Shown: piece by piece, positions 51,027 to 62,327 of the stretch
How the letters are laid out: each line of letters starts with the position of its first letter
Numbering within the stretch: position 1 is the stretch's first letter
Source: Sphingobacterium haloxyli
GTDB lineage: Bacteria; Bacteroidota; Bacteroidia; Sphingobacteriales; Sphingobacteriaceae
Assembly (NCBI RefSeq): GCF_002980525.1
Contig: NZ_PVBQ01000007.1
Coordinates: 184,892-248,891 of the forward strand
DNA length: 64,000 bases
Direction: 5' to 3'
Notes under the pieces: generated by a model
What the model was told of the DNA's origin: nothing
Seen by the model: the letters and a program-made list of their open reading frames with translations, nothing else
Databases searched by the model: none
Position numbers and translations under genes: made by a program

Positions 51027-51878
51027 TTACAATTTAACCTTAGAAACCTTATAAGGTTTTCTGACCGCCTTATGAGCTGCTTCTTTTGCTATTTTTGCTT
51101 GTAATTCCGTAACCTTCTCTGGCTTAAAAGAGTTTTTACGTACATCTTCATCAAATATTTTTTCATACCAAGTACAAGCAGCGGTAAAACGACCATAATC
51201 TAATTGTAAATGATACCCATCACGCGTAAACGTGTCACCCACGGAACTAGTCCGTGCATTCTGAATCGCCGTGCCGGCGGGAATAATGTATTTAAAATAG
51301 CCTAATTTTGATAATTTTTTGGAGACGTCAGCTATCGCATTATACATAGTCAGCTGGCTACGATCGTAGTTTGCGAAACCTTTATGATTTGAATCGTGTT
51401 GATAAGCCCATGTTTGGTGATAGACAAACTGTGTTTCGGGATGTACCTTTTCACGTACATAGCTGACGAGTACAGGTAAGTTTTCCATGACCACATCGTA
51501 CTTGCCGGAAAGTGAACTGGCCTGTTGAAAGCTTATATAATCCCAGTTTTCATTGTCTAGTGCTTGTGAGATGCTGACGTTCTTTGTTGTTACTTTTGTT
51601 CCGTCGAGTCCTATTTTGCGGTACTGATAATTCTCCGCGTTTTCATTAGCATTCTTTACGTGCAAGGACAGCGGCGCTCCACCGATATAGAGATTACCAA
51701 TAATCATCTCTTTGCCTGTGCTCAATGCTAAATCATATAAGTAGTTTTCAATACCATCTTCTGAAAAACTATTGCCTATCGCTAAGATTTTAATGACATG
51801 ATCCTGTTTCGGCGACACTTGCGCGATAGCCACTAACTGTGTGAAGACTGTAAATAGTAACAGAATGGATTTTCTCAT
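51027..51878 (-). CDS. DUF4886 family protein, SGNH-hydrolase-like, secreted
   Basis: 283 residues with signal peptide (MRKSILLLFTVFTQLVAIAQ). The mature part starts ILAIGNSFSEDGIENYLYDLA, the DUF4886 signature with a GNS(F) nucleophile block, and ends its fold with TRDGYHLQLDYGRF, where Asp and His take the SGNH C-terminal positions (DGYHL). It probably hydrolyses an ester on a glycan in the periplasm. It has no partner genes: the neighbours are transcribed the other way. Family assignment from memory, substrate unknown. Confidence 0.8.
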   Translation of the reverse strand: MRKSILLLFTVFTQLVAIAQVSPKQDHVIKILAIGNSFSEDGIENYLYDLALSTGKEMIIGNLYIGGAPLSLHVKNANENAENYQYRKIGLDGTKVTTKNVSISQALDNENWDYISFQQASSLSGKYDVVMENLPVLVSYVREKVHPETQFVYHQTWAYQHDSNHKGFANYDRSQLTMYNAIADVSKKLSKLGYFKYIIPAGTAIQNARTSSVGDTFTRDGYHLQLDYGRFTAACTWYEKIFDEDVRKNSFKPEKVTELQAKIAKEAAHKAVRKPYKVSKVKL

Positions 51879-52116
51879 CTTTATTTATTTTTGTCTTAAT
51901 TTCCAATTTATTTAGAAACGGTTGTTCTACGAATATAACGAAACTATAATTTTTTATCGTATTGAACTTAAATATTTTGCACTTTAATACACAAAACCGA
52001 AATGTAAATAAGCATTAATACGCATGGGAATGGTTATTTACTCGAACTCTCATCAGTCATAAAAAAGAAAAATAAATAGATGAAATGTCTATTAACAATG
52101 GTATTTTTGGGATATA

Positions 52117-52773
52117 ATGGCGTATAAGTTTGTAGATAATTATCGGGAAAGAGGCGCAAGAAAGCAACTCGTAAAGCATCTGGAAAAACGAGGAATTGAG
52201 GATAAGCGTGTATTAAGCGCTATCGGAAAAGTGCCCCGTCATTTTTTCTTTGACGAGACATTCTGGAACCAAGCCTATCGAGATATCGCATTTCCCATTG
52301 GTGATGGTCAAACTATCTCGCAACCTTATACCGTTGCTTATCAATCGGAATTGCTCCATGTCAAAAAAGGAGATAAAATACTAGAGATCGGAACGGGATC
52401 GGGTTATCAAACTTGTGTTTTAATGGAATTGGGAGCGGAAGTGTATACGATTGAGCGTCAGGAAAGTCTATATCGTCGAACCATTCAGGTGTTGCCTTAT
52501 ATGGGATATAAGCCACAATTTTTCCTAGGGGATGGTTCACGAGGTATTCCGGAACATGCACCGTATGATAAAATCATTGTAACTGCCGGCGCTCCGTTTG
52601 TACCCGAAGTCATGCTGAAACAGTTGAAATACGGAGGGCTCTTGGTTATCCCGGTAGGGGATGAGAAATCTCAAAAAATGGTGACTATCCTACGTGTTGG
52701 AGAAAATGATTTTGAACGTATAGAGCTGGACACCTTCCGCTTTGTTCCGTTAGTCGGAGACCAAGCGTGGTAG
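52117..52773 (+). CDS. pcm: protein-L-isoaspartate O-methyltransferase
   Basis: 218 residues. It methylates isoaspartyl residues of aged proteins. Pre-motif region RVLSAIGKVPRHFFFDE and the active-site loop GDGQTISQPYTVA, then SAM-binding motif I LEIGTGSGYQTCVL and post-I YTIERQESLY; APYDKIIVTAGAPFVPE is motif II/III. A normal full-length enzyme. The MutS-like gene follows after 23 bases. Confidence 0.95.
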   Translation: MAYKFVDNYRERGARKQLVKHLEKRGIEDKRVLSAIGKVPRHFFFDETFWNQAYRDIAFPIGDGQTISQPYTVAYQSELLHVKKGDKILEIGTGSGYQTCVLMELGAEVYTIERQESLYRRTIQVLPYMGYKPQFFLGDGSRGIPEHAPYDKIIVTAGAPFVPEVMLKQLKYGGLLVIPVGDEKSQKMVTILRVGENDFERIELDTFRFVPLVGDQAW

Positions 52774-52796
52774 CACGCTAAGAATTATTAATAAAG

Positions 52797-54602
52797 ATGA
52801 TCTATAACAAATATCAAGACCGTATTCAAAGGACGAAAGAAGAAATTCTGCGTCTAAATAAAGCCATTAATCAAAATAGTTTCGCCCGTTTATTTGTTAT
52901 TATTGGTGGCGGTGCATTACTATTTTATTTGATTCAGAAGGAAAATCTGTTGCTGTTATCATTGGCTGTTTTGATCATTATATTCCTATTTGCGTTTTTA
53001 GTAAGGCGGCAGAGCAAGCTGGAGAAAGTACATGCTGATGCAGAGGCTTTTCTACGGGTCAATGAAAATGAAATAACGTTGCGGGATACGCGTCGCACGA
53101 TTTACAATGATGGAGCAGGATTTGAAGACGGCGGCCATCAATATACGTCAGATTTAGATATTTTTGGTCAATTTTCTTTGTTTTCATTAGTGAACCGATG
53201 CGCTACGGCTCTGGGCATAACAAAGTTAGCAAGTTGGTTCCAATATGCTGCAACTAAAGCCAAGATTGAAGAAAGACAAAAATCAATAGCGGAAATTGCA
53301 GAAGATTTGGACTGGAGTCAGAAATTTCAATCAAAGTTACTATTTAATATTGGTCAGAAAATCGAAGTAAAATCTTTTTTGTTGCGTTATTTTGAAGGAT
53401 CAAGCTTAACATTTGGAGGAGCATTTATGCGCCTATACGTGCCTATTGCTCCTTTCGTTTTGTTGGTAGGTGTATTGCTTTCATTGTTTGTAACACCCAT
53501 ATGGACAGTTTTGCTGGTGTTGGGATTAGTCCATTTGTTCTGGACATTAGGATTAGCAGGAAAAGTAGGCTTGTTTTCCAGTAGGATAGATAAAGTGGGG
53601 CGAATTTTAGCGGCTTATGCGGAAGGAATAGCCTTGGTGGAAGAAAGGACCTTTGTGGCAACAGAAAGCAAACGTCTACAACAACAATTAAGCGTTGATG
53701 GGAAGCCGTTATCTGGGGCCTTTCGGGAACTGTCCAAATTAATCAATAACCTCGATGCTCGAAATAATATGCTGATGGGAGCTATTCTCAATATTGTTTT
53801 GCTATGGGATTTTAAATACGTGATGAGAATTGTACAATGGAAATCGAAGTATGAGGCGGATATTTTAGAAGCCTTTGATATTATCGCGGAATTTGAAGCC
53901 TTAAATTCATTGGCCGTATTAAAGCGCAATCATCCCTCCTGGACCACTCCCGAATTATTGAGCAATACAACGAACGACAAAATTGTAGCAGCGGGAATAG
54001 CACATCCGTTAATTCCGGTAGAACAATCTGTCACGAATGATTATAGTAACGAACAGCACCGGATTGCCCTGATTACCGGTTCAAACATGGCGGGCAAGAG
54101 TACATTTCTTCGAACGATTGGTATCAATGCGGTATTGGCGTATGCAGGAGCAGTAACGTGCGCTGCGGTATTTAAATTGCCTATTTATAATCTTATTTCC
54201 TATATGCGGATCAGGGACTCTTTAAATGAGAGTACATCTACGTTTAAAGCAGAGTTGGATAGGATGAAGTTTATATTAGATACCGTGAAACAGGATAGAG
54301 ATAGTTTTTTTCTTATTGATGAGATGTTACGTGGAACCAATTCGGTAGATAAATACCTGGGATCTCGAGCGATCATTCGTAAATTAATCGCTATGGAAGG
54401 TAAGGGAATGGTAGCGACCCATGATTTGCAATTGGCATCACTCGAAGAGGAAAATATAGGCAGGGTACAAAACTATCATTTTGATATTCGTGTAGAAGAA
54501 GGAGAGATGCTTTTTGATTATAAACTGAAATACGGACGCTGTACAATTTTTAATGCGTCGTTATTGTTGAAAGGCATTGGGATTGACGTGGACTCGATTT
54601 GA
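52797..54602 (+). CDS. membrane-anchored MutS-like ATPase
   Basis: 601 residues. Unlike MutS it starts with membrane segments: residues ~30-46 and ~50-68, and a second pair near 212-250. The mismatch-recognition domains are absent. The C-terminal part is a MutS domain V ATPase: Walker A GSNMAGKSTF near residue 428, RDSLNESTSTFKAELDRMK, Walker B region SFFLIDEMLRGTNSVDKYLGS and the H-loop MVATHDLQLA. The domain III/IV-like lever region precedes it. Such proteins are common in Bacteroidota; their role is unknown to me and need not be DNA repair. Confidence 0.88.
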   Translation: MIYNKYQDRIQRTKEEILRLNKAINQNSFARLFVIIGGGALLFYLIQKENLLLLSLAVLIIIFLFAFLVRRQSKLEKVHADAEAFLRVNENEITLRDTRRTIYNDGAGFEDGGHQYTSDLDIFGQFSLFSLVNRCATALGITKLASWFQYAATKAKIEERQKSIAEIAEDLDWSQKFQSKLLFNIGQKIEVKSFLLRYFEGSSLTFGGAFMRLYVPIAPFVLLVGVLLSLFVTPIWTVLLVLGLVHLFWTLGLAGKVGLFSSRIDKVGRILAAYAEGIALVEERTFVATESKRLQQQLSVDGKPLSGAFRELSKLINNLDARNNMLMGAILNIVLLWDFKYVMRIVQWKSKYEADILEAFDIIAEFEALNSLAVLKRNHPSWTTPELLSNTTNDKIVAAGIAHPLIPVEQSVTNDYSNEQHRIALITGSNMAGKSTFLRTIGINAVLAYAGAVTCAAVFKLPIYNLISYMRIRDSLNESTSTFKAELDRMKFILDTVKQDRDSFFLIDEMLRGTNSVDKYLGSRAIIRKLIAMEGKGMVATHDLQLASLEEENIGRVQNYHFDIRVEEGEMLFDYKLKYGRCTIFNASLLLKGIGIDVDSI

Positions 54603-54621
54603 CATTACTAATCATTATAAC

Positions 54622-55023
54622 ATGACGTTAGAAGAAAGAATACAAGAATCAGAAACACGCGTCTGTACGACCGTGTTTCCGTTTTTGACAAACCATCATG
54701 ATACGTTATTTGGTGGGAAGGCGATGGCCATTATGGATGAAGTATCGTTTATGGCAGCGACTCGGTTTTGTCGTAAACGTCTGGTAACGGTTTCCACAGA
54801 TCGTATTGACTTCGAGAAAGCTATACCCAATGGAAGTATCATCGAAGCTATCGCACGCGTGCATAGCGTAGGCAACACGAGTGTCAAAGTCAAGGTACAG
54901 GTCTTCTTGGAAAAGATGTATGTAGATGGACGTGAACTAGCAATTCAGGGGATGTTTACCTTCGTTGCCTTGGATGATAACAAACAGCCTATTCCAGTTG
55001 TGCACGGATTGGATTTAGAGTAG
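54622..55023 (+). CDS. acyl-CoA thioesterase, hot-dog fold
   Basis: 133 residues from ATG 54622; the frame open from 54577 overlaps the preceding gene. The single hot-dog domain has HHDTLFGGKAMAIMDEVSFM with the catalytic Asp region of the YciA/BACH-type acyl-CoA thioesterases, RLVTVSTDRIDFEKAIP and GNTSVKVKVQVF. It hydrolyses acyl-CoA, possibly limiting CoA-bound intermediates. It lies 19 bases after the MutS-like gene, probably co-transcribed. Confidence 0.9.
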   Translation: MTLEERIQESETRVCTTVFPFLTNHHDTLFGGKAMAIMDEVSFMAATRFCRKRLVTVSTDRIDFEKAIPNGSIIEAIARVHSVGNTSVKVKVQVFLEKMYVDGRELAIQGMFTFVALDDNKQPIPVVHGLDLE

Positions 55024-55043
55024 AGTCTTACTGGCTTACCAAC

Positions 55044-55418
55044 TTACTCACTACGAACAATAGGTGCTAAATCATTCAGCTCTTCTTCAGTGAACAACCG
55101 ATAGTGTACTTTAAACGTCTTACCTAGCGGTGTTTCCAATGAGAACCCACCTGGACCGAACCCGTCCAGCACATCCAACGTGAAATGTGCATACTTCCAA
55201 TATTCAAACAAATCGCGGTCTATCCAAAATTCGAACCCTTCCGCCAGTCCAATCATTGCATCGTTCATGCGAGGATAGAACCCTCCTTTTTCAAAACATT
55301 GCGGCTGCGTACCTTCACAACACCCGCCTGCCTGGTAGAACATCAGCTCGCCATGCTTCTCGACCAACTCTTGAATCAATTTTTTCGCTTCATCTGTAAC
55401 ATCTAGTCGTTTTATCAT
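55044..55418 (-). CDS. DUF779 domain-containing protein
   Basis: About 124 residues from ATG 55418 (MIKRLDVTDEAKKL); ATG 55424 or a longer frame to 55475 are possible. Signature AGGCCEGTQPQCFEKGGF with clustered Cys residues (metal or redox site), WKYAHFTLDVLDGFGPGGFSLE and YRLFTEEEL. DUF779 proteins are typically encoded next to acetaldehyde/aldehyde dehydrogenases, as here, and are thought to assist them. It lies downstream of the dehydrogenase on the same strand. Confidence 0.88.
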   Translation of the reverse strand: MIKRLDVTDEAKKLIQELVEKHGELMFYQAGGCCEGTQPQCFEKGGFYPRMNDAMIGLAEGFEFWIDRDLFEYWKYAHFTLDVLDGFGPGGFSLETPLGKTFKVHYRLFTEEELNDLAPIVRSE

Positions 55419-55484
55419 GATCATTAATTTTAAAAGATAAATACAGTTAGGGGAAGTATGAAGTCCCCTAACCATATGTATACG

Positions 55485-56987
55485 CTAAAAGAATCCCAGT
55501 TTCTCCTTGCTATAAGAAATCAACATATTCTTTGCTTGGCGATAATGAGCCAGCATCATTTTGTGGTTTTCACGCCCCACACCCGACTGTTTGTAGCCGC
55601 CGAATGGCGCTCCTGCCGGATAAGCATGATATTGGTTCACCCATATGCGTCCAGCTTTAATAGCACGCGGGATCTGATAGAGCTGGTGGGCATCGCGTGT
55701 CCATACACCTGCACCCAAACCGTATAGCGTATCGTTAGCAATTTCAATTGCTTCTTTTTCGTCTTTAAACGTTGTCACAGCGAGTACCGGACCGAAAATC
55801 TCTTCTTGGAAAATACGCATCTTGTTATGTCCTTTGAAAAGAGTCGGCTGGATATAATAGCCCTCTTCAAAGCCTGTACCCACGTGATTGACATCACCAC
55901 CCGTCAATACCTCAGCGCCCTCTTCCTTACCTAATTTAAGGTACGACATGATTTTGTCTTTTTGGATTTTGGACGCCTGTGCCCCCATCATCGTAGTCGG
56001 ATCCAGCGGGTCACCAACTTTTATCTGGTTGACACGATCAATAACTTTTGCGATGAATCGGTCGTATATATCTTCCTGTATTAATAATCGCGAAGGACAG
56101 GTACATATTTCACCTTGATTTAGGGCAAACAATACCGCGCCTTCAACCGCTTTGTCTAAATATGCGTCCTCTTCGTCCATAACGGAACTGAAGAAGATAT
56201 TGGGCGATTTTCCTCCTAGTTCTAACGTCACAGGGATAATGTTTTCGGTGGCATATTGCATGACCATACGTCCCGTAGCCGTGGACCCGGTAAAGGCGGC
56301 TTTGGCTACTTTCGGATTGGTGACAAGTGAACGCCCTAATTCCGAACCAAAGCCATTGACAACGTTCACTACCCCGTCCGGCAGCAAATCGCCAATCAAT
56401 TCCATTAAGACCATTATCGAGGTCGGCGTACTTTCCGCGGGTTTAAGTACCACAGAACAGCCGGCAGCTAGTGCCGGGGCGAGTTTCCAAACTGCCATTA
56501 AGATAGGGAAATTCCAAGGGATAATCTGTGCGACGACACCGATTGGCTCATGCACGATGAGCGACACGGTGTTAGCATCAAGTTCACTTAATGAACCTTC
56601 TTCTGCGCGGATAACACCTGCGAAATATCGGAAATGATCTATCGCTAAAGGTATATCTGCATTTAATGTTTCCCGAACAGCCTTTCCATTGTCTATAGTT
56701 TCGACAGCGGCGAGATATTCTAGGTTTTCCTCTATGCGATCTGCGATTTTGTTTAATATAATGCTGCGTTCCGTAGCGGAGGTTTTACTCCAGCTTTCGA
56801 AAGCTTTTGCAGCCGCATCTACCGCCAAGTCTAGATCCTCTTTGCTGGAATGTGCTACCTGTGTGAACGGTTTACCATCTATAGGCGATACATTGTCGAA
56901 GTATTTACCTAAAACGGGAGCGACGAATTTGCCGCCGATGTAATTGTCATAACGTTCTTTGAACGCGGGTCTCTGAATTGTACTCAT
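55485..56987 (-). CDS. NAD-dependent aldehyde dehydrogenase (ExaC/AldB type)
   Basis: 500 residues. Oxyanion and cofactor segments [48 protein letters not shown] (catalytic Glu), and the catalytic Cys in [11 protein letters not shown], the CTCPSR form being typical of acetaldehyde dehydrogenases of the ExaC/AldB group. C-terminal [13 protein letters not shown] and [18 protein letters not shown]. It oxidises short aliphatic aldehydes to acids. It is divergent from an AraC regulator and followed by DUF779, the usual unit for alcohol or acetoin metabolism. Confidence 0.95.
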   Translation of the reverse strand: MSTIQRPAFKERYDNYIGGKFVAPVLGKYFDNVSPIDGKPFTQVAHSSKEDLDLAVDAAAKAFESWSKTSATERSIILNKIADRIEENLEYLAAVETIDNGKAVRETLNADIPLAIDHFRYFAGVIRAEEGSLSELDANTVSLIVHEPIGVVAQIIPWNFPILMAVWKLAPALAAGCSVVLKPAESTPTSIMVLMELIGDLLPDGVVNVVNGFGSELGRSLVTNPKVAKAAFTGSTATGRMVMQYATENIIPVTLELGGKSPNIFFSSVMDEEDAYLDKAVEGAVLFALNQGEICTCPSRLLIQEDIYDRFIAKVIDRVNQIKVGDPLDPTTMMGAQASKIQKDKIMSYLKLGKEEGAEVLTGGDVNHVGTGFEEGYYIQPTLFKGHNKMRIFQEEIFGPVLAVTTFKDEKEAIEIANDTLYGLGAGVWTRDAHQLYQIPRAIKAGRIWVNQYHAYPAGAPFGGYKQSGVGRENHKMMLAHYRQAKNMLISYSKEKLGFF

Positions 56988-57250
56988 ATTGTCTCAATTT
57001 TAACGCGGTTTGTTAGCTTAACAAATGTAACGACGTAGATGTTTTGGAGATAGCATTATCCGGGCAAATAGTAGCATAATCGGTTGAATTGTTCGGCAGA
57101 AATATAGCTCCCGTGTTAAAAGGTTTGCTGTTCTGTCAGAAAGTGTACGTGTTATGCCAGGAGGTCGAACTTTTTCTATTAGGAAGTCTAGCTGTTCCAC
57201 TTGCACGATATCCGCGAATTACTTATATTTGAGTGTCATCCGTTATCAAT

Positions 57251-57255
57251 AGGAG
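57251..57255 (+). promoter_or_regulatory. ribosome binding site deciding the AraC-type start
   Basis: AGGAG at 57251-57255 sits 5 bases before ATG 57261. Clear Shine-Dalgarno sequences are rare in this window, so it favours this start over TTG 57201. Confidence 0.6.
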
Positions 57256-57260
57256 AGCAC

Positions 57261-58166
57261 ATGCAGCGAAATCATCAACTGAAAATGCTACCTTTTTCGA
57301 GCTCGAAAGAACTCCACAGTTTAGTGGAAAACCGACGAGCGTACACGTTGCCAAATTTTGAGGTGAACATTTTTGAAACGTATGAAGCAAGTGCGCTAGT
57401 TCCACTTCAATTTAGTGATTTGGTCATTATTAATATGATAAAAGGGAAGAAAGTCATGCATCTTCAAGATAAGGTCTCATTCGATTACTATCCAGGAGAA
57501 ACGCTGTTATTGCCGGAATATACGCAAATGTTCATTGATTTTCCTGAAGCTCGTATGGAATCACCCACCCAGTGTACCGCTATTACGGTAGATGCAAATA
57601 AAATAAAAGAAGTCGTCGATTACCTCAACGAATTTTATCCCAAAAAAGAGCATCGTGCAAACTGGACTTTTCAGCTAGATAAGTTTCATTTTAGTAATAA
57701 TGATGAACTGGCGCGTTTAACTAATCGGCTTTTTCAAGTGACATTAAGTGGGGATATACACAAGGAAGCCTTGGCAGATTTGGTGCTAAAAGAGTTGATG
57801 ATTCGCATTATGCAGATGCAGGGACTCTTAGTACTTGAAGAGTCGACAGCAAAAAATAGTTCGGTTTTTACTTGTCTGAAACAATATATAAAAGAAAATA
57901 TGACCGAAAAGCTGTCCATAGATAAGCTCTGCGCACACGTTGGGATGAGCAAAAGCAGGCTTTCAAGGAGTTTTAAGGCGGAATTTGGTATAAGCCCAAT
58001 GGAGTTTGTCATACGGGAGCGCCTCGCATACGCTAAAAAGGTATTGAAACAATCTGGTAATGTTAAAGAAGCTTGTTTTTCTTCGGGGTTTTCCGATGTA
58101 AATTATTTCGTCCGTCTGTTTAGGCAGCGTGAGGGGATCACCCCAGGAAAATACGCAAGCATATAA
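57261..58166 (+). CDS. AraC family transcriptional regulator
   Basis: 301 residues from ATG 57261. An N-terminal AraC_N-type sensor domain (FETYEASALVPLQFSDLVI, FDYYPGETLLLPEYTQM) and a C-terminal double helix-turn-helix (KLSIDKLCAHVGMSKSRLSR, SGFSDVNYFVRLFRQREG, TPGKYA). It is divergent from the aldehyde dehydrogenase with a 273-base spacer and most likely activates it in response to an aldehyde or alcohol. It converges with smpB with a 12-base gap. Confidence 0.92.
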   Translation: MQRNHQLKMLPFSSSKELHSLVENRRAYTLPNFEVNIFETYEASALVPLQFSDLVIINMIKGKKVMHLQDKVSFDYYPGETLLLPEYTQMFIDFPEARMESPTQCTAITVDANKIKEVVDYLNEFYPKKEHRANWTFQLDKFHFSNNDELARLTNRLFQVTLSGDIHKEALADLVLKELMIRIMQMQGLLVLEESTAKNSSVFTCLKQYIKENMTEKLSIDKLCAHVGMSKSRLSRSFKAEFGISPMEFVIRERLAYAKKVLKQSGNVKEACFSSGFSDVNYFVRLFRQREGITPGKYASI

Positions 58167-58178
58167 ATAAGGGACCCG

Positions 58179-58634
58179 TTACCTTTTCATCGCACGGTCA
58201 AGTTCCCTTTTGCTTTCCCGTTCTTTGATAGTGTCTCGTTTATCGAAATCCTTTTTGCCCTGCGCTAAGGCTATCTCTACTTTAGCATAGCCTCTGTCGT
58301 TGATGAAGATACGTAAGGGGACGATAGTAAAGCCCTTTTCTTCTCCCTTTTCTTTTAATTTTTTCAGCTCCTTTTTAGTTAACAAAAGCTGGCGATCTCT
58401 TTTTGCTTCGTGGTTGTAGAAAGAGCCAAATGAGTATTCGGCAATATGCATGTTGCGAATGTATAAGCCATCTTCAAAAAACGCACAGAAGCTGTCGTTA
58501 ATATTTGCTTTTCCTTGTCGGATAGATTTGATCTCGGTACCCAGCAAACCAATCCCTGCTACATACTTATCTAACAGGTGATATTCAAAGGATGCACGTT
58601 TATTCTTGATATTGATATTTGCTGATATTGCCAT
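58179..58634 (-). CDS. smpB: SsrA-binding protein
   Basis: 151 residues from ATG 58634. SmpB holds tmRNA for rescue of stalled ribosomes. Motifs [36 protein letters not shown], and the basic tail [20 protein letters not shown] that mimics the mRNA path. An upstream ATG at 58655 is less likely, as the usual N-terminus starts close to [11 protein letters not shown]. Confidence 0.97.
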   Translation of the reverse strand: MAISANINIKNKRASFEYHLLDKYVAGIGLLGTEIKSIRQGKANINDSFCAFFEDGLYIRNMHIAEYSFGSFYNHEAKRDRQLLLTKKELKKLKEKGEEKGFTIVPLRIFINDRGYAKVEIALAQGKKDFDKRDTIKERESKRELDRAMKR

Positions 58635-60199
<1,565 letters not shown>

Positions 60200-60203
60200 G
60201 GAA

Positions 60204-61325
60204 ATGATAGAGATAATTCCTGTTCAAACAAAGAAGCAAATCGCTCAATTTATTGATTTGCCACATGATTTGTATGCAAAAGATCGAAATTATGTCCCCG
60301 AATTGTTTTTAGGGCAACAGGATTTACTCTCTCCTCATAAGCATCCTTTCTATAAACACTCGTCAGCTCAGCCTTTTCTTGCTTATAAAGATGGGCATAT
60401 TGTAGGGCGGATTTTAGCGATATGGAATGCTAACCATAATGCTTTTAACAAAGTATCCGAAGGACAATTTGGATTCTTTGAATCGATTAATGACCGGGCC
60501 GTAGCGAATAACTTGCTCGATACGGCTGCCGAATGGGTGAAGTCCAAAGGAGGGACCCGTATTGTAGGGCCTGTTAATCTCACTACGAATGATACTTGTG
60601 GACTTTTGGTAGACGGCTTTGATAGGCCGCCCATGGTCATGATGCCCTATAATCCTCCTTATTATTTAGAACTGATAGAACATGCCGGATACAGTAAAAA
60701 AGTAGATTTGCGTGCTTATCTCGTTACGACAAAAACAGCCAACCAGCGTTCGGTACTGCTATTGGAAAAGTTAGAGAAGCGATTGAAGCGATCGGGCATT
60801 ATTTTACGTCAGATCAATTTAAAAGATTTTGCGAACGAGGCGAAAAAAATAAAGACGGTGTACAATAGAGCTTGGGACAAAAATCTGGGCTTCGTTCCAA
60901 TGACCGATGACGAGTTTGATTATACAGCTAAAGAACTTAAGATGATCGTGGATCCAAAATATTGTATCGTGGCGGAGAAAGGGGGGGAAATTGTCGGTTT
61001 TGCTCTAGGGATTCCGAATATTAACGAAATTTTGATTCAGATAAAGAAAGGTAGACTATTGCCGTTTGGTATATTTAAATTGCTTTTTGGCTTGAAAAAG
61101 GTCAAAATGATTCGGGTCTTAATGCTGGGGGTATTAGAGGGGTATCGAAAATTAGGTATAGAAGCGTGCCTCTACGGCCGTATTATAAAAAATGCAATTC
61201 CCTCAGGAATTGAAGGCGCAGAATGTTCCTGGATGTTGGACGACAATTATATGATGAACCATGCCATTGAACAGATTAATGCCGAATTCTATAAGCGCTA
61301 TCGTCTGTACGAGAAAGCGATATGA
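60204..61325 (+). CDS. GNAT-fold acyltransferase, candidate bacterial ceramide synthase
   Basis: 373 residues. A C-terminal GNAT domain is visible with motif A as LGVLEGYRKLGIEACLYG (acyl-CoA-binding R-x2-G-x-A); the N-terminal half (AYKDGHIVGRILAIWN, RIVGPVNLTTNDTCG, PPMVMMPYNPPYY) looks like a second, altered GNAT unit. It starts 4 bases after spt and its stop overlaps the next ATG (ATGA). N-acylation of sphinganine by a GNAT-like enzyme is known from Caulobacter (bCerS), so this is a good candidate for that step here. The GNAT fold is well supported; ceramide synthesis is inferred from context. Confidence 0.75.
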   Translation: MIEIIPVQTKKQIAQFIDLPHDLYAKDRNYVPELFLGQQDLLSPHKHPFYKHSSAQPFLAYKDGHIVGRILAIWNANHNAFNKVSEGQFGFFESINDRAVANNLLDTAAEWVKSKGGTRIVGPVNLTTNDTCGLLVDGFDRPPMVMMPYNPPYYLELIEHAGYSKKVDLRAYLVTTKTANQRSVLLLEKLEKRLKRSGIILRQINLKDFANEAKKIKTVYNRAWDKNLGFVPMTDDEFDYTAKELKMIVDPKYCIVAEKGGEIVGFALGIPNINEILIQIKKGRLLPFGIFKLLFGLKKVKMIRVLMLGVLEGYRKLGIEACLYGRIIKNAIPSGIEGAECSWMLDDNYMMNHAIEQINAEFYKRYRLYEKAI

Positions 61326-62317
61326 AAAAGAAAATCTTAATAACCGGAGCTAGCGGTTTTGTAGGCTTTCATTTAGTTTCTGCAGCATATGAAGCTGGCT
61401 ACGAAGTGCATGCTGCTGTGCGTCGATCCAGTCAAATTGCCGATATCGAACCATTCGTTGAAAAATTCGTTTATCCCGACTTTAATCAAATAAGTTCATT
61501 AGCCGAACTTTTTTCTCGCGAAGCGTATGCCTATATCATACATGCGGCAGCGATGACGAAAGCGAAATCGGAAGCAGAAATGATCGCTGTGAATGCGGGC
61601 GTAACCGAACGACTGTTGGAAGCTGCTTTTCAAGCTCCACAACCACCTATTCGTTTCGTCTTTGTGAGCAGCTTGGCGGCTATTGGGCCGGTAGGCTATC
61701 TCGATGAACCGATAACAGAGATTACGCCTTATAATCCTGTGACGATGTATGGACGGAGTAAGCGGGATGCGGAAAAGATGATCCATGCGAAATTTGCGGA
61801 AAAGCCGGTTTCGATTATTCGACCTACAGCGGTATACGGGCCGCGAGAGAAAGATCTTTTTATTTTGTTTGATACAATGAACAAAGGGTTGGATGCATAC
61901 GTGGGAAGAGCCCCCCAAAAACTTTCCTTTGTATATGTAAAAGATTTAGTTGACGTTTTATTGCGCGCGTGCATTTCTCCTCAAGAAGGATTAACTATTT
62001 TTAATATTTCAGATGGGCGTATTTATTCCCGTTATGAAATGGCAGAGATTTTTAAAAGGACATTCCGTAAAAAGCTTATTCGCATTCATGTGCCGTATGC
62101 CATAGTCAAAACAGTGGCGCAGATTTCGCAGTGGTTGTATCGCAAATCCCCCCAGCCCCCTGTGATTTATCCCGAACGTTTAAGAGAATTGACTGCGGAG
62201 AATTGGGGTTGTGATATCACACATGCAATGCAGAAGCTAGGATACCGGCCACAATATGAGCTGGATAATGGGTTGGCGGACAGTCTGCTTTGGTACAAAA
62301 AAAATAATTGGTTTTAA
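61322..62317 (+). CDS. NAD(P)-dependent epimerase/dehydratase family reductase, candidate 3-ketosphinganine reductase
   Basis: 331 residues, extended SDR. Cofactor motif ITGASGFVGFHLV at the N-terminus, catalytic Ser in FVSSLAAIGP, YGRSKRDAEK (Tyr-x3-Lys) and RPTAVYGPREKD. It overlaps the preceding gene by 4 bases, a sign of coupling. Reduction of 3-ketosphinganine must follow Spt, and an enzyme of this family (CerR) does so in Caulobacter; that is the most economical role. A sugar epimerase is the alternative. Moderately hydrophobic C-terminal helices (YAIVKTVAQISQWLY) could bind the membrane. Confidence 0.78.
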   Translation: MKKKILITGASGFVGFHLVSAAYEAGYEVHAAVRRSSQIADIEPFVEKFVYPDFNQISSLAELFSREAYAYIIHAAAMTKAKSEAEMIAVNAGVTERLLEAAFQAPQPPIRFVFVSSLAAIGPVGYLDEPITEITPYNPVTMYGRSKRDAEKMIHAKFAEKPVSIIRPTAVYGPREKDLFILFDTMNKGLDAYVGRAPQKLSFVYVKDLVDVLLRACISPQEGLTIFNISDGRIYSRYEMAEIFKRTFRKKLIRIHVPYAIVKTVAQISQWLYRKSPQPPVIYPERLRELTAENWGCDITHAMQKLGYRPQYELDNGLADSLLWYKKNNWF

Positions 62318-62327
62318 AGACTACAAT

